Counted from the stretch's first letter, positions 18,023 to 27,641 are shown. The stretch is DNA of 64,000 bases from Umezawaea sp042738955 (GCF_042738955.1 NZ_JBHYHC010000026.1:25587-89586), one strand, 5' to 3'. A program made the numbers and translations. Notes: generated by a model not told the origin, from the sequence alone.

Positions 18023-19413
18023 CCGTCACGCCGGTCGGCGAGTTCCGGGTCGTAGCCCGCGTCCACGAGCAACTCGGCGGTCCCGGTGCGCAGCGGCGCA
18101 CCCGGCACCGCGCGCCGGTCAGGGCCTGGCCGCCAGACCTCGTTGCTGACGACCTGGGAGCCCTCGGCATCCACGACTTCGCGGATCGAGGAGACCACCC
18201 GTCGCCCGTCCTCGCCGCGGGGCTTGTCGAGGTGCACCACGAAGTGCAGGGCGTTGGCGACCAGGATGTTCGTCGCTTCGACCGGGAGCCGCTCGGGACC
18301 CTGCACGGCGTAGGCGGCGAGCTTGGTGAACGCCCCACGGCTGGAGCTGCTGTGCAGCGTGCCCATCGAGCCGTCGTTGCCCATCGACATGACGTTGGTC
18401 AACGGGATCACCTCGGGGCCGCGGACCTCGCCGACGATGACGCGTTCCGGGGACATGCGCAGCGACTGCCACACGAGGTCGGACAAGGAGATTCGCCCTT
18501 GACCCTCGACGTTCGGCTCGCGGGCTTGGAGCGCGACCACATCCGGGTGCGCTGCGGGGTCCTCGCCCAGGCCGAGCTCGTAGACGTCCTCGATGGTGAC
18601 CAACCGCTCCCACGGCGGAATCGCGGAAGCGAGGGCACGCAGCATCGTGGTCTTGCCGATCGCGGTTCCGCCGGTGACCAGGATGTTGCGCTTGGCGCGC
18701 ACCAGCGACGCCAGGAAGTTCTCCAAGGCGAGGTCGACCGTGCCGCGCTCACGGAGTTCGGCGAGGGTGGCTCGCGCGAACCGGTGGCGGCGGATGGAGA
18801 CGGAAGGTCGTGCCGCGACGGCCATGATCGCGGACACGCGTTCGCCACCGGGCAGCTGGAAGTTGACGATGGGTGATCCGCGGTCGAAGCGGCGTTCTTC
18901 CAGACCGCTCCGAGCGGCGAGGTCCCGGATGAGGTCGACGAGCTCTGCGTCCGATCCCACCACTGGAGCGACGCGGGCCCGACGTCCGTCCGCGTACTTG
19001 ACGAAGACCCTGTCGCCGTTGATGTTCACGTTCTCGATCAAGGGATCCGCCAGCAGCGGCTCCAGGCCGGCGAGACCGAAGACCTCGTCCAGGACGGCCG
19101 CGATCACCCGGTGCTCGACGTCAGCCGGGACCACCATCCCGCCCGCCGCGGTGTTGTGGAGCTCGGTCTGGGCGTGTGCCTCCGCAGCGTCCTGCAGGAT
19201 CGATTCGGCCAGCCGATGACGTTGTTCCGAGGTCATCGGGGCGCTTCCAGCGCTTTCGTCCGCCTTGATGCGGTCGCCGAGCCGCGTGGACAGCTCATCC
19301 CGGAGCCGTTGGCGAAGGCGATCGACTGCCGCAGCGTGCCCCGCAGGGCGGTGGGGCAGCTCAGTGAGACCGGAAAGGTTCTGAAGAATTGCCGTGCCGT
19401 TGTTCGAGGTCAT
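18007..19413 (-). CDS. tadA: TadA/CpaF-family pilus assembly ATPase
   Basis: 468 aa. The N-terminal helical domain is followed by a secretion ATPase core. Walker A GGTAIGKT lies near residues 245-252, the Asp box in TIEDVYELG, and the Walker B region in PERVIVGEVRGPEVIPL. The His box is SMGTLHSSSSRGAFTKLA. An Ile replaces the usual small residue before the Gly-Lys-Thr, but all catalytic positions are present. It energises Flp pilus assembly in the cytoplasm. It overlaps the CpaE-like gene by four bases. Confidence 0.9.
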   Translation of the reverse strand: MTSNNGTAILQNLSGLTELPHRPAGHAAAVDRLRQRLRDELSTRLGDRIKADESAGSAPMTSEQRHRLAESILQDAAEAHAQTELHNTAAGGMVVPADVEHRVIAAVLDEVFGLAGLEPLLADPLIENVNINGDRVFVKYADGRRARVAPVVGSDAELVDLIRDLAARSGLEERRFDRGSPIVNFQLPGGERVSAIMAVAARPSVSIRRHRFARATLAELRERGTVDLALENFLASLVRAKRNILVTGGTAIGKTTMLRALASAIPPWERLVTIEDVYELGLGEDPAAHPDVVALQAREPNVEGQGRISLSDLVWQSLRMSPERVIVGEVRGPEVIPLTNVMSMGNDGSMGTLHSSSSRGAFTKLAAYAVQGPERLPVEATNILVANALHFVVHLDKPRGEDGRRVVSSIREVVDAEGSQVVSNEVWRPGPDRRAVPGAPLRTGTAELLVDAGYDPELADRRDGWWAP

Positions 19414-20216
19414 GACGTCCCGCCGTTCCGGATCGCTGCGGCAAGCGGTTGGCTCGTGAACCGAGCCGGCGGCACGCGTGAGCTTCTGGTCGGATCGGCG
19501 TACCGGTGGGCGTGGACGTTCGCCGCGATCTTCGCTGCCGCACGTCCCACCGCTGATCGGCTCGGCCCGTGTCGCCGGTTGCCTCGGCCTCCGAGTACCG
19601 CGGCGCCCTTGTCGTCACGGGGGACGCGGCCGAGCACCGGGATGCCGAGAACGCGGGAAACCTCGGCGTCTGAGTACCCATCGCCGACCAAGACGAGGCA
19701 CGGCCTGCGCGACCACGTTTGAGCGATGTGGAGCTTGAGAGCCACGTGAGCCAGCTCGTCGTCGTGCGGCCGGACGAGCAGGAGCATCGTGTCCGCGCTG
19801 CGGATGATCGGCAGTGCGGGCGAGTCGGGATCGACGCGGCCGCAGTCGGCGATGACCGTTGTGCCCGCTCGGCTCGCCGCGCTGCGCAGAGGCGAAGGGG
19901 TGTAGGCGGCCAGCACGGAGAGCGCGGCGCGCGACTGCTCCGCGCCTGCGGGACCGAGCACGACCCGCAGGTCGGAGGAGAGCCGTTGCACGTGCTGTCC
20001 AAGCAGATCCGGATCTCCACCGTGACCGCGGGCAGCCGCGGCGAGGCTGACCAAACCCGGCGACTCGGCGAGGCGGAATCGTGCGGCGAGGTCTCCGCCG
20101 GAGGGGTCGGCCTCGACGACGATGGGGCTTTCCTGCGTGGGCCAACGCGCCCCGAGCGCTGTGGCGAACGTGGTCGTCCCCGGTGAACCCTTGAGCGAGC
20201 AGACGGTTACGAGCAT
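19410..20216 (-). CDS. CpaE-like MinD/ParA-fold protein with degenerate P-loop
   Basis: 268 aa. The start MLVTVCSLKGSPGTTTFATALGARWP is a deviant Walker A in which the usual GKT lysine is replaced by Thr (KGSPGTTT, residues 9-16). VVEADPSGGD and TVIADCGRVDPDS occupy the places of the switch regions. By position, between the CpaB-like and TadA genes, it is the CpaE/TadZ homologue that localises the pilus machine. The altered P-loop suggests weak or no ATP hydrolysis, as in some TadZ proteins. The stop/start junction with the upstream gene shares one base. Confidence 0.75.
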   Translation of the reverse strand: MLVTVCSLKGSPGTTTFATALGARWPTQESPIVVEADPSGGDLAARFRLAESPGLVSLAAAARGHGGDPDLLGQHVQRLSSDLRVVLGPAGAEQSRAALSVLAAYTPSPLRSAASRAGTTVIADCGRVDPDSPALPIIRSADTMLLLVRPHDDELAHVALKLHIAQTWSRRPCLVLVGDGYSDAEVSRVLGIPVLGRVPRDDKGAAVLGGRGNRRHGPSRSAVGRAAAKIAANVHAHRYADPTRSSRVPPARFTSQPLAAAIRNGGTS

Positions 20217-20917
20217 CAGCGTCCACCCCCCGAAATGCTCACGACGCTGAGTTGCCCAGCCGGAGCCGACGCCAGCGCTCGGGCGTCAGGCTCGGGGAGT
20301 TGGAGCGTCAGGACCGTGGTCTGCTCGGCCTCACGGTCGGCGATCGCGGCCACGACCGCGGTCCACGATGGGGCTTGTCCGCTTGAGGCGCCGGTTGTCT
20401 GGGGTGCGGCCGCGAGCACGGCCACCGTGGTGCCGAGGGTCAGGTCTGGCGGGAACTGGCCGGGCTTCAGACCCACCGCAGCCATCGCTTGGCCCCTGGC
20501 GGGGATCCGAGTCGCGCCGAGGACCGAGCGCGTCACCAGCGAGCCGGCGGGCATGCTGAACGCCGCTGGTTGGCCGATGATCGTCGACATCGCGGATGCG
20601 TGGACCAGCTCCAGCGTGGAGTCGGCGGACAAGCTGACCTGCTTGAGGTCTTGCAGCGTCAAGATCTGACCGACTGCTACCGGGTGCGCGAGCACCAGTA
20701 CGTCCTCTCGGTCGCCGAGGTGTGCGCCGGCGAGTACTCCGCCGGCGGCGCACGCCGCGATCAACAGGATCCCGAGCAGCAGGAGGGGAACCTTCCGTCG
20801 GCTTCTGCCGCTGAAGCGCGAGAAGTTCTTCGCCGCCTGCTCGCGGCCCGCCCAAGCGCCTGGCAGCGCTCGGTCCTTGGCCGTCGAATGAGGTGTGGTG
20901 GGAGCCGAAGCGATCAT
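20216..20917 (-). CDS. CpaB/RcpC-like SAF-domain protein
   Basis: 233 aa from the ATG at 20917, preceded by AAGGAGG; an earlier in-frame start lacks such a site. A single membrane helix (VPLLLLGILLIAACAAGGVLAG) near residues 45-65 is followed by an SAF domain (VLVLAHPVAVGQILTLQDLKQVSL, IGQPAAFSMPAGSLVTRSVL). This is the architecture of CpaB/RcpC proteins, which contact the pilus channel outside the membrane. In organisms without an outer membrane it probably stabilises the pilus at the wall. Confidence 0.75.
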   Translation of the reverse strand: MIASAPTTPHSTAKDRALPGAWAGREQAAKNFSRFSGRSRRKVPLLLLGILLIAACAAGGVLAGAHLGDREDVLVLAHPVAVGQILTLQDLKQVSLSADSTLELVHASAMSTIIGQPAAFSMPAGSLVTRSVLGATRIPARGQAMAAVGLKPGQFPPDLTLGTTVAVLAAAPQTTGASSGQAPSWTAVVAAIADREAEQTTVLTLQLPEPDARALASAPAGQLSVVSISGGGR

Positions 20918-21022
20918 GATCAGCCTCCTTCTGGCACGACGCCATCGCGACGCGTCGGCCAAGCGGTCGACGCACCTTGGGGTTCGATTCGAAAACTCGC
21001 CTTCAGCGGCGAGGGGGACCGG

Positions 21023-21880
21023 TCAGCCGCTCGCGATGGCTTGGACCTCGGCCACACGGAACGACGTCGAGGTCGACATCGCCATGTTCGGGAACGTCCC
21101 GGTTTGACCTGCTCCCGACCAGTTCACGGTCCAGCTCACCGTCGCGGTCACGGGGAAGGCGTCCTCGGGCTGGCCGGAAGACGAGGTGCGGAAGGTGTAG
21201 CCGCAGTCCGGCGACTCCGCCGCAGGGTCGCCGCCTGTCGGGAAGGCCGAGCCCGCTGTCTCGCAGACGAGCGAACCGCCGTCCCCCATGGACCAGGTGA
21301 CCGAGGTGGGCGTTGCCACCGCGGTGACCGAAACCCCTGGCACGCCTGCGGTCGCGGTCACCTGCTGCCAACCGCCTTCGAGCCAGAGCCAGGTCGGCAG
21401 GTTCACCAACTGCTCGTTCGACGGGCTGGCCGCGATCACGACCTCGGGCAGGCGCAACCTGTTTCGTGCCATCTGCGCTACCTGGGCGGGTGTCAGCGTC
21501 GGCGTGGCCTCGGCACCCTTCGCGATCCACACAGGCCCATGGGAGTCCGGGTCCTTGCCGTCGGGCGAGCACAGCACCATGAACCAGCCACCTTCGCCTG
21601 CGGGTTGCTGTCCAGCGGGATCCTTGTAGTCGACCGGCACGTTGCGGCAATCCGGCCCGTCGGAAGCGACGTGGTCTCCACCTGGCACGGTGCCCGCGGA
21701 GTTGTGTCCCGGCGACTCCACCCCGTTGTGGCCGATCACCCCTGCGCCGAGCTCGCAGCCGGGACGCGGGAGCTGCCCGCAGGCGACGTCTCCCCAGATG
21801 TCGTCGGCCCGTGCCGGGGCATCGCCCGCGAGCGCGACGACGACCGTCAACGAGGCCAGAAAACACACCGGCTTCAACAT
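21023..21880 (-). CDS. Secreted Tad-locus protein
   Basis: 285 aa from the ATG at 21880, starting MLKPVCFLASLTVVVALAGDAPARADD, a clear Sec signal peptide with Ala-Arg-Ala before Asp. The mature part has several Cys residues (VACGQLPRPGCELG, PDCRNV, LVCET, PDCGYTF) likely to form disulfides. Trp-rich beta segments (TWLWLEGGWQQVTATAG, VSWTVNW) resemble secreted proteins of unknown function found beside actinobacterial Tad genes. It overlaps the upstream lipoprotein gene by seven bases, so it belongs to the pilus operon. Surface or pilus-tip function is inference. Confidence 0.65.
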   Translation of the reverse strand: MLKPVCFLASLTVVVALAGDAPARADDIWGDVACGQLPRPGCELGAGVIGHNGVESPGHNSAGTVPGGDHVASDGPDCRNVPVDYKDPAGQQPAGEGGWFMVLCSPDGKDPDSHGPVWIAKGAEATPTLTPAQVAQMARNRLRLPEVVIAASPSNEQLVNLPTWLWLEGGWQQVTATAGVPGVSVTAVATPTSVTWSMGDGGSLVCETAGSAFPTGGDPAAESPDCGYTFRTSSSGQPEDAFPVTATVSWTVNWSGAGQTGTFPNMAMSTSTSFRVAEVQAIASG

Positions 21881-22455
21881 GAGCCCAGCCCTCCCACCGC
21901 GAAGCGGGTGACCCGCCATGAGCCGTCGGGCTGCTTCTTGACCTCCGCGGTGATCGTGCGGCGCCCGCCGGGGCTGTCGTTGAGCAGCCGGTCTGTGCCC
22001 TTGAGGTACTTCAACGAGTTCGTGCTGTCGCCGCAGTCGGCGACCATGACCACGGAAGGCGATTCCACGGGATCCGTGCTGGAGACACGAGGAGCGTTCA
22101 ACGGACGCCCTCTCGTCACGACCCCGCCGAGGTTGTCGGTGTACAGGCTCCTGGTGATCACGGACAGGGCGTCGCCGGTCGCGAACGACGAGAGCGCCGG
22201 TGACTGCCAGTCCGAGGTCTCCCCCGCCGATGCCATCTCCCGCCACATGCCGAGGTAGGTCTCGATCGCCTGCTCGCCCGCTGCTCGCGCTGGGTCTGGT
22301 GCCGGTGTGGACGCCTCTGGGGTGGTGGAGGCGTCCACACCGGTCTTGGGGCCCGCCTCGGCGGGCTGGCTGGTGGGTTCGGCGGTGCACGCGGCAGCGG
22401 TCGAGAGGAGAAGGGCGATCGCGACCAGCCGTGTGGAGCCTTGGCGCTTCAGCAC
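21874..22455 (-). CDS. Tad-locus lipoprotein, paralogue of upstream gene
   Basis: 193 aa. The N-terminus LVAIALLLSTAAACTAEP carries a lipobox (AAAC), giving an exported lipoprotein with a Pro/Thr-rich linker and a C-terminal beta-type domain. It shares the layout and ends of the upstream 179-aa protein: AIETYLGMWREMA versus AIGAYVGMWEEAA, and WRVTRFAVGGLGSC versus WRVTQFAVGEVGTC. The pair probably arose by tandem duplication. The terminal Cys and an internal VADCGDS may pair. Function unknown. Confidence 0.65.
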   Translation of the reverse strand: MLKRQGSTRLVAIALLLSTAAACTAEPTSQPAEAGPKTGVDASTTPEASTPAPDPARAAGEQAIETYLGMWREMASAGETSDWQSPALSSFATGDALSVITRSLYTDNLGGVVTRGRPLNAPRVSSTDPVESPSVVMVADCGDSTNSLKYLKGTDRLLNDSPGGRRTITAEVKKQPDGSWRVTRFAVGGLGSC

Positions 22456-22988
22456 GTCCCGACCTCCCCCACGGCGAACTGGGTGACGCGCCAGGTCTTG
22501 TCGGCTTGGTGCTCGACCTGGGCCGTGACCGACCGCCTACCGTTGTCGATCTCCTCGGCGAGCTCGCCGTCGATCCGGTACTTCGCGACGCTCGTCCGGT
22601 CGCTGCAGTCGAAGATCCCGATCACGGAAGGCCGGAGCGCGGAATCCACGGAGAAGACCTCCGGATCGCTCGCTGGCATCCCCCTCGTGAAGATCCCGTT
22701 GGCGCGGTCGGTTCCCACGGCCCTGGTGAGCGTCTCCAGCGCTTCATCTGTCGCGTACTGGGCGATGGCGGACAAGTCGCGGTCCGAAGTCGTGGCGGCC
22801 CTGGCGGCTTCCTCCCACATGCCGACGTAGGCGCCGATCGCGTTCCTCTTGGCAGCGACGTTCATGTCGGGCGGGGCGGGCGTGCCGCAGGCGGTCAGCA
22901 CCATCATGACGAAGCTGATCGCCATGCCCTTGCCGCGCATCAGGTCCTGTTCCAGGGCCCGGTCGTCGGTCTTGATCGGAAAGCACAT
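22449..22988 (-). CDS. Tad-locus lipoprotein
   Basis: 179 aa as written. The lipobox-like MAISFVMMVLTACGTPAPP begins at an internal Met, so the true start may be there rather than at 22988. The mature domain (AIGAYVGMWEEAARAATTSDRDLSAIAQYA, ending WRVTQFAVGEVGTC) is paralogous to the next gene, and the two overlap by seven bases. It would be anchored on the outer face of the membrane with the pilus machinery. No known domain name can be assigned. Confidence 0.6.
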   Translation of the reverse strand: MCFPIKTDDRALEQDLMRGKGMAISFVMMVLTACGTPAPPDMNVAAKRNAIGAYVGMWEEAARAATTSDRDLSAIAQYATDEALETLTRAVGTDRANGIFTRGMPASDPEVFSVDSALRPSVIGIFDCSDRTSVAKYRIDGELAEEIDNGRRSVTAQVEHQADKTWRVTQFAVGEVGTC

Positions 22989-23015
22989 TTCAACCCCCTG
23001 GTTGGTGCGGAGGAG

Positions 23016-23672
23016 CTAGGAGAGGAGGAGCGCGAAGAGCGCGCCGCCGACGATGGCCGGGCCCATGGCGAACTGGTCGTGCGCGGCGATGCGTCTGCAC
23101 GCCAGCAAGAGGGTCGCGGCGGCAGCGGCCAGCACGAACGACATCAAGACACCCACGAAGACCTCGTGCCAACCGATCCACCCGAGGTACAAGCCGACGG
23201 TGCCGAAGAGCGTGACGTCGCCACCCCCGAGTCCCGGCGAGAAACCGACCGCCAGCGCCAAGGCCAGGAAGCCGACCACGATCGACGCCAGCACCGCCCG
23301 CACGAGTGGCGCGAAGTCGGCCTGTCCGGCGGAGGCCAAGCCCAGCAGGACGACACCACCGAGGTAAGCGGCTCCGACGACGCTGCGCGGCAGCAATCGG
23401 CATTCCCAGTCGATTAACGTGAGCACGATTCCGATCTGCACGAGCCAGCACAACGCGGGAAGCGCTTCGGAATCGGTGAATCGGATGGCCATCACCACGG
23501 ATGACGCACTCGCCACGACCGAAATGGTGACGATTCGCCAAACCTGGTGCGATCCCCTGTCCGACAACCAGCACCCGACTCGAGAGTGACTCGTCCGCAC
23601 GTCATCTATCACATTCACCAAGACCGGCCCAGCCGCTATCCCAAGGATTCCCCATACCGTGTAAACAGGCAC
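23016..23672 (-). CDS. Type IV prepilin peptidase (TadV/CpaA-like)
   Basis: 218 aa from the GTG at 23672, chosen because AGAGGAGG stands five bases upstream; an ATG at 23690 is also in frame. It is a polytopic membrane aspartyl protease. The first catalytic Asp lies in IDWECRLLP (residue 88) and the second in SPGLGGGDVTL (Asp 152), the GxGD motif. The protein lacks the N-methylation domain, as usual for TadV/CpaA enzymes. It should cleave the Flp prepilin and the TadE-like pseudopilins encoded downstream. It heads the - strand operon. Confidence 0.85.
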   Translation of the reverse strand: MPVYTVWGILGIAAGPVLVNVIDDVRTSHSRVGCWLSDRGSHQVWRIVTISVVASASSVVMAIRFTDSEALPALCWLVQIGIVLTLIDWECRLLPRSVVGAAYLGGVVLLGLASAGQADFAPLVRAVLASIVVGFLALALAVGFSPGLGGGDVTLFGTVGLYLGWIGWHEVFVGVLMSFVLAAAAATLLLACRRIAAHDQFAMGPAIVGGALFALLLS

Positions 23673-23780
23673 AACAACCTCCTCTGACATGGGGTGACAC
23701 TGGGTCAACACAGGCTTGCCAGTCAGGTGACCATTCACCCGAACAGGGCTTCGTCCACGTGAATCGCCAGACGAGTCCTG

Positions 23781-26210
23781 ATGAACCGGCATATGCTCGA
23801 CCTCTCGTACCGGCGGAGTGGACAGCAACTGATCTCAACTACGAGTGTCGGGATCGACTGGGGGATTGAACAGGGGGACGGTGTATTCGCTTTGAGCCGA
23901 ATAACGAATAACGACAAAAACTCGGCAACCTCGGTCGTCGGGTCCGAAGTACGCGCGTTGCGCAACGCCGCAGGCCTCTCGCTCGCCGACCTGGCGAAGC
24001 TCTGCCACTTCAGCGTCGGGCACATCTCCAACGTGGAGCACGGCACCAAACCGGCCTCCATGGACTTCGCGCGGGCGTGCGACGAGGCGTTGGAGACCGG
24101 CGGGAAGCTGGTCGGTTTGCTCGCCGCCCAACTCCAGCGCGCTCAGCCACAGGGCGTGAAGCCCGCGCAACTTCCACCGCTGCGACGGCTCGTGGGACGG
24201 GTCGAGTTGATGCGGACGCTGCAGGCCACCCTGGACCGCGATCGGCTCGACCTCGTCAACTCGACGACCGCTCAACTCATCGCGCTGGACGGCCCGGCCG
24301 GAGTCGGCAAGACCACGATCGCGGTCGGCTTGGCCCACCTGGTCAAGAACCGCTTCCCCGACGGGGTCCTGTTCGTCGACCTGCGCGGCTACGCCCCCGG
24401 CGATCGCCCGATCGACACGAACGACGTCCTGGAGGACTTCCTGCGCGTGCTCGGAGTCCGGACGTCGGACATCCCGTCGACGCCGGATCGCCGGTCGGCC
24501 ATGTTGCGCTCGGTCCTTGCCGGGGCTCGACTGCTGCTCGTGCTGGACAACGCGGCCAACATCGAGCAGGTCCGTCCTCTCATCCCCGCCGCGGCCGGGT
24601 GTGCCGTCATCGTGACCAGCCGACGGAGGTTGTCCGGTCTGGCGGTCTACGACGGCGCGCACCACATGACGGTCGAGCCGTTCAAGGACAACGAGTCGCT
24701 CGCTCTTCTTCGCGATGTCATCGGTGCCGAGCGGGTCAACGCGGAGCCGGAGGCCGCGGAACGGATAGTCGCCTTCTGCAGCGGCCTGCCCATCGCCCTT
24801 CGGGTCGCTGCCGAGCGCATCGCCGGACACAGGCACCTGACCTTGACGGCGTTGGCCGACGAGTTGGCGGACGTAGACCGACGTCTGGACGCCCTTTCGC
24901 CGCACGACGCGAACGAGGCGGTCCGTGCGGTGTTCTCCTGGTCCGTCCGTGCCCTCAATCCCCAGGCCGCCCGCCTGTTCACGCTGCTGAGCCTTCACCC
25001 CGGCAAGCACTTCGGTGTCGAAGCGGCTGCCGCGCTTGCAGGAAGCGACCTCGTGGAGACGGCCCGCCTGCTCGACGTCCTGTGCAGCGGCCACCTCTTG
25101 GAAGAGGACTCCTTGCGGCGCTACCACTTCCACGACCTGCTGCGGGCTTACGCGGCGGAGCGAGTAGCGGTGGACGAGCCCTCGACCGAGGTGTCGAAGT
25201 CCGTGAGCCGCATGCTGTGCTGGTACCAGCTCGCCGCTCAGACGGCGAGCGCGGTCATGTCGCCTCAACGCCCACAGGAGCCCCTGGACCACTGCGAGGA
25301 CATCGCCCACCTCCGGCCGGTGTTCGGCTCGGCGGCCGACGCCCGCCGGTGGAGCGAAGTCGAGCTGCGCAACGTGGCGAGCGCGGCCATGCGTGCCGCC
25401 GAGTTGGACGTCCAAGAGGTCGCGCTGGGCCTGCCCGTGGTGCTCGCCGACTTCCTGTACTGGCGCAAGCCCTGGACGGCGTGGATGCGTCCGCTGGCGG
25501 CCTGCCTCGCGGTGGCGCACAGGGTCGGTGATCTGGCGGCCCAGGCGTGGATTCTGAACAACCTGGGCAACGCCCACCTCGATCAGCGGCGGATCGAGGA
25601 CGCCTCGACCTGCTACGCGGAGGCCCTCGACCTCCGTCGGCGGACCAACGACGCCCGCGGGCAGCTGTGGAGCCACATCGGGCTCGGCCGCGCGCTCCAA
25701 GCCTGCGGACAGGACGAGCCCGCGGCGCTCCACTACGTGCAGGCCCAACGCATCAGCGCCGAGCTGAACGACCGCTGGGCGTGGGCGATCACCACCACGT
25801 ACATCGGCGACACCCACCGCGCCCGAGGGCAGCACGCGAACGCGCTGCACGAGCTGGAACAAGGTGTCGCGTTGCTGCACGAGCTCGGCGACCAAGTGGC
25901 CGAGAGCTGTGCGCTGGACAAGATCGCCGACGTTCACCGCGACCGCGGCGACTGGGCGGCTGCCCTGGAGTATCTGAACCGCGCCTTGGCCTTCAGCTCC
26001 AGCACGGACGACCAGTGGGGCAGGGCCAGGACACTGCAGAAGCTGGGTCACGTCCACCTGGAACTCGGCGATCAGCGGTCTGCTCGGTCCACGTGGAAGG
26101 AGGCGCTCCAGCACTTCGAAGAACTAGGCGATTGGCGAGCCCTCGACGTCCAAGCGGACCTCGACGCCCTGGATCTCACAGCCGCGGGCACCCCTCGGCG
26201 AGCAGGATGA
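23781..26210 (+). CDS. XRE-NB-ARC-TPR regulator
   Basis: About 809 aa, though the true start may lie up to 40 codons downstream because the first residues look non-coding. A Cro/C1 helix-turn-helix (VRALRNAAGLSLADLAKLCHFSVGHISNVEHG) lies near residues 53-90. An NB-ARC ATPase follows, with P-loop GPAGVGKTT near 171-179, LLLVLDNAA and CSGLPIALRVAAERIAG. The C-terminal half is TPR repeats (ILNNLGNAHLDQRRIEDASTCYAEALDL and others). It is an AfsR-like signalling ATPase without a SARP domain. It is divergent from the Tad operon across about 110 bases, so it may regulate pili, which is untested. Confidence 0.8.
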   Translation: MNRHMLDLSYRRSGQQLISTTSVGIDWGIEQGDGVFALSRITNNDKNSATSVVGSEVRALRNAAGLSLADLAKLCHFSVGHISNVEHGTKPASMDFARACDEALETGGKLVGLLAAQLQRAQPQGVKPAQLPPLRRLVGRVELMRTLQATLDRDRLDLVNSTTAQLIALDGPAGVGKTTIAVGLAHLVKNRFPDGVLFVDLRGYAPGDRPIDTNDVLEDFLRVLGVRTSDIPSTPDRRSAMLRSVLAGARLLLVLDNAANIEQVRPLIPAAAGCAVIVTSRRRLSGLAVYDGAHHMTVEPFKDNESLALLRDVIGAERVNAEPEAAERIVAFCSGLPIALRVAAERIAGHRHLTLTALADELADVDRRLDALSPHDANEAVRAVFSWSVRALNPQAARLFTLLSLHPGKHFGVEAAAALAGSDLVETARLLDVLCSGHLLEEDSLRRYHFHDLLRAYAAERVAVDEPSTEVSKSVSRMLCWYQLAAQTASAVMSPQRPQEPLDHCEDIAHLRPVFGSAADARRWSEVELRNVASAAMRAAELDVQEVALGLPVVLADFLYWRKPWTAWMRPLAACLAVAHRVGDLAAQAWILNNLGNAHLDQRRIEDASTCYAEALDLRRRTNDARGQLWSHIGLGRALQACGQDEPAALHYVQAQRISAELNDRWAWAITTTYIGDTHRARGQHANALHELEQGVALLHELGDQVAESCALDKIADVHRDRGDWAAALEYLNRALAFSSSTDDQWGRARTLQKLGHVHLELGDQRSARSTWKEALQHFEELGDWRALDVQADLDALDLTAAGTPRRAG

Positions 26211-26234
26211 CCAACGACATGACCAGGAGAGTCC

Positions 26235-27521
26235 GTGGCCAAATCCGCACCCGTCCGGCACGCCACCTACTTCGACCCGTCGGACAGGCGGTTCACCGCC
26301 GAGGCGAGATCCGGCTTCATCCCGTTGCCTCCTCTGGACGGCCAGGTCGCCATCCACGACGAGGCGTTGGCGGCGGCGAGTGACGACTTCGGCCACCTCG
26401 TGCACCACAGGCCCCTCGCGGTCCTCCAGCCCGGCTCGGCCGCGGACCTCGTCGCCTTCTCGAGTTTCAGCTCCGAGCTGGCCATCCCCCTGGTTCCCCG
26501 TGGCCAGGGACACTCCACCGCAGGCCAAGCACAGACCGCCGACGGCGTCGTGGTGGACATGAGCCTGCTCCAGGAAGTCCACGACATCGGTGCCGACCAC
26601 GTCGTGGTCGACGCCGGCGCGCGGTGGAGCCAGGTGCTCGACGCGACACTCCCCCACGGCCTCACCCCGCCAGTGCTCACCGACTACCTCGAACTCTCCG
26701 TGGGCGGCACCCTGTCGGTCGGCGGCATCGGCGGAGCCAGCCACCATCACGGCGCGCAAACCGACAACGTGCTGGCGCTCGACGTCATCACCCCCGACGG
26801 CGACCCGCGGACCTGTTACCCCGGCTCGGAGCTGTTCTCCTCGGTGCTGGCAGGTCGAGGACGCCACGGCGTGATCGTCCGCGCGAGACTGCGCCTGATC
26901 CCGGCACCGCAGCAGACACGCACCTATCGGCTCAGCTACACCGACCTCGCAGACTTCCTGGCCGACCAACGACTGCTCATGGCCGAACGCCGGGTCGACC
27001 ACCTGGTAGGCCAGGTGAAGCTCGACCAGGACACCGGCTGGAGCTACGTCACCTACGCGACGACCTACGACAAGTCGAATGCCGGATCGCTGCTGACAGG
27101 GCTGACAAACCAGCACCCCGACGTCCAGGAGGACCGTGACTACCCGACCTTCCTGCACCAGATGGCCGATGACGTCGCGCTGCTGGAAAGCCTCGGGCTC
27201 TGGAGTCACAGCCACCCGTGGCTGAACCTGATCGTGCCGGACCACGCCGTCGAGGACTTCGTGAGCCGCACGCTCGAGACGACCACCGAGCAGGAGCTGG
27301 GAGACGCGGCCGTCATCCTCCTGTATCCCCTACCCACCACCACGTTCACGGCACCCAAGCTGAAGATGCCGACCTCGACGACCGCCTTCCTCTTCGCCCT
27401 GCTGCGCACCGCACCCCAGCACGAACACGACATCCTCGACCACATGGCCGGCCGCAACCGCGAACTGACCCGCCTGCTCGTCCAGCAAGGCGGCGTCAGC
27501 TACCTGGAAGCTCTGCGGTGA
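26235..27521 (+). CDS. FAD-binding oxidoreductase (cytokinin dehydrogenase-like), C-terminally short
   Basis: 428 aa with a GTG start preceded by AGGAGA. The N-terminal PCMH-type FAD domain has PRGQGHSTAGQAQ, VDAGARWSQVLDATLP, and SVGGTLSVGGIGGASHHHGAQTDNV, where His in HSTAG could carry the flavin. The rest matches the substrate domain of cytokinin dehydrogenase-type oxidases. Relatives usually continue about 50 residues beyond the GGVSYLEAL point with an FAD-contacting segment ending near a Pro-Gly-Gln motif. That is absent here, so the gene may be truncated. It follows the NB-ARC gene by 24 bases. Confidence 0.75.
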   Translation: MAKSAPVRHATYFDPSDRRFTAEARSGFIPLPPLDGQVAIHDEALAAASDDFGHLVHHRPLAVLQPGSAADLVAFSSFSSELAIPLVPRGQGHSTAGQAQTADGVVVDMSLLQEVHDIGADHVVVDAGARWSQVLDATLPHGLTPPVLTDYLELSVGGTLSVGGIGGASHHHGAQTDNVLALDVITPDGDPRTCYPGSELFSSVLAGRGRHGVIVRARLRLIPAPQQTRTYRLSYTDLADFLADQRLLMAERRVDHLVGQVKLDQDTGWSYVTYATTYDKSNAGSLLTGLTNQHPDVQEDRDYPTFLHQMADDVALLESLGLWSHSHPWLNLIVPDHAVEDFVSRTLETTTEQELGDAAVILLYPLPTTTFTAPKLKMPTSTTAFLFALLRTAPQHEHDILDHMAGRNRELTRLLVQQGGVSYLEALR

Positions 27522-27641
27522 TGCCGATCCCTATTCTTCTATTTTCGAATAGCAAGGAAAGGTAGCCGACCGAAAACCGAAATGGGAATCTTCGAACACG
27601 ACCGGACGCACAATGCGACCGAACGTTCACGAAGGAAACCC

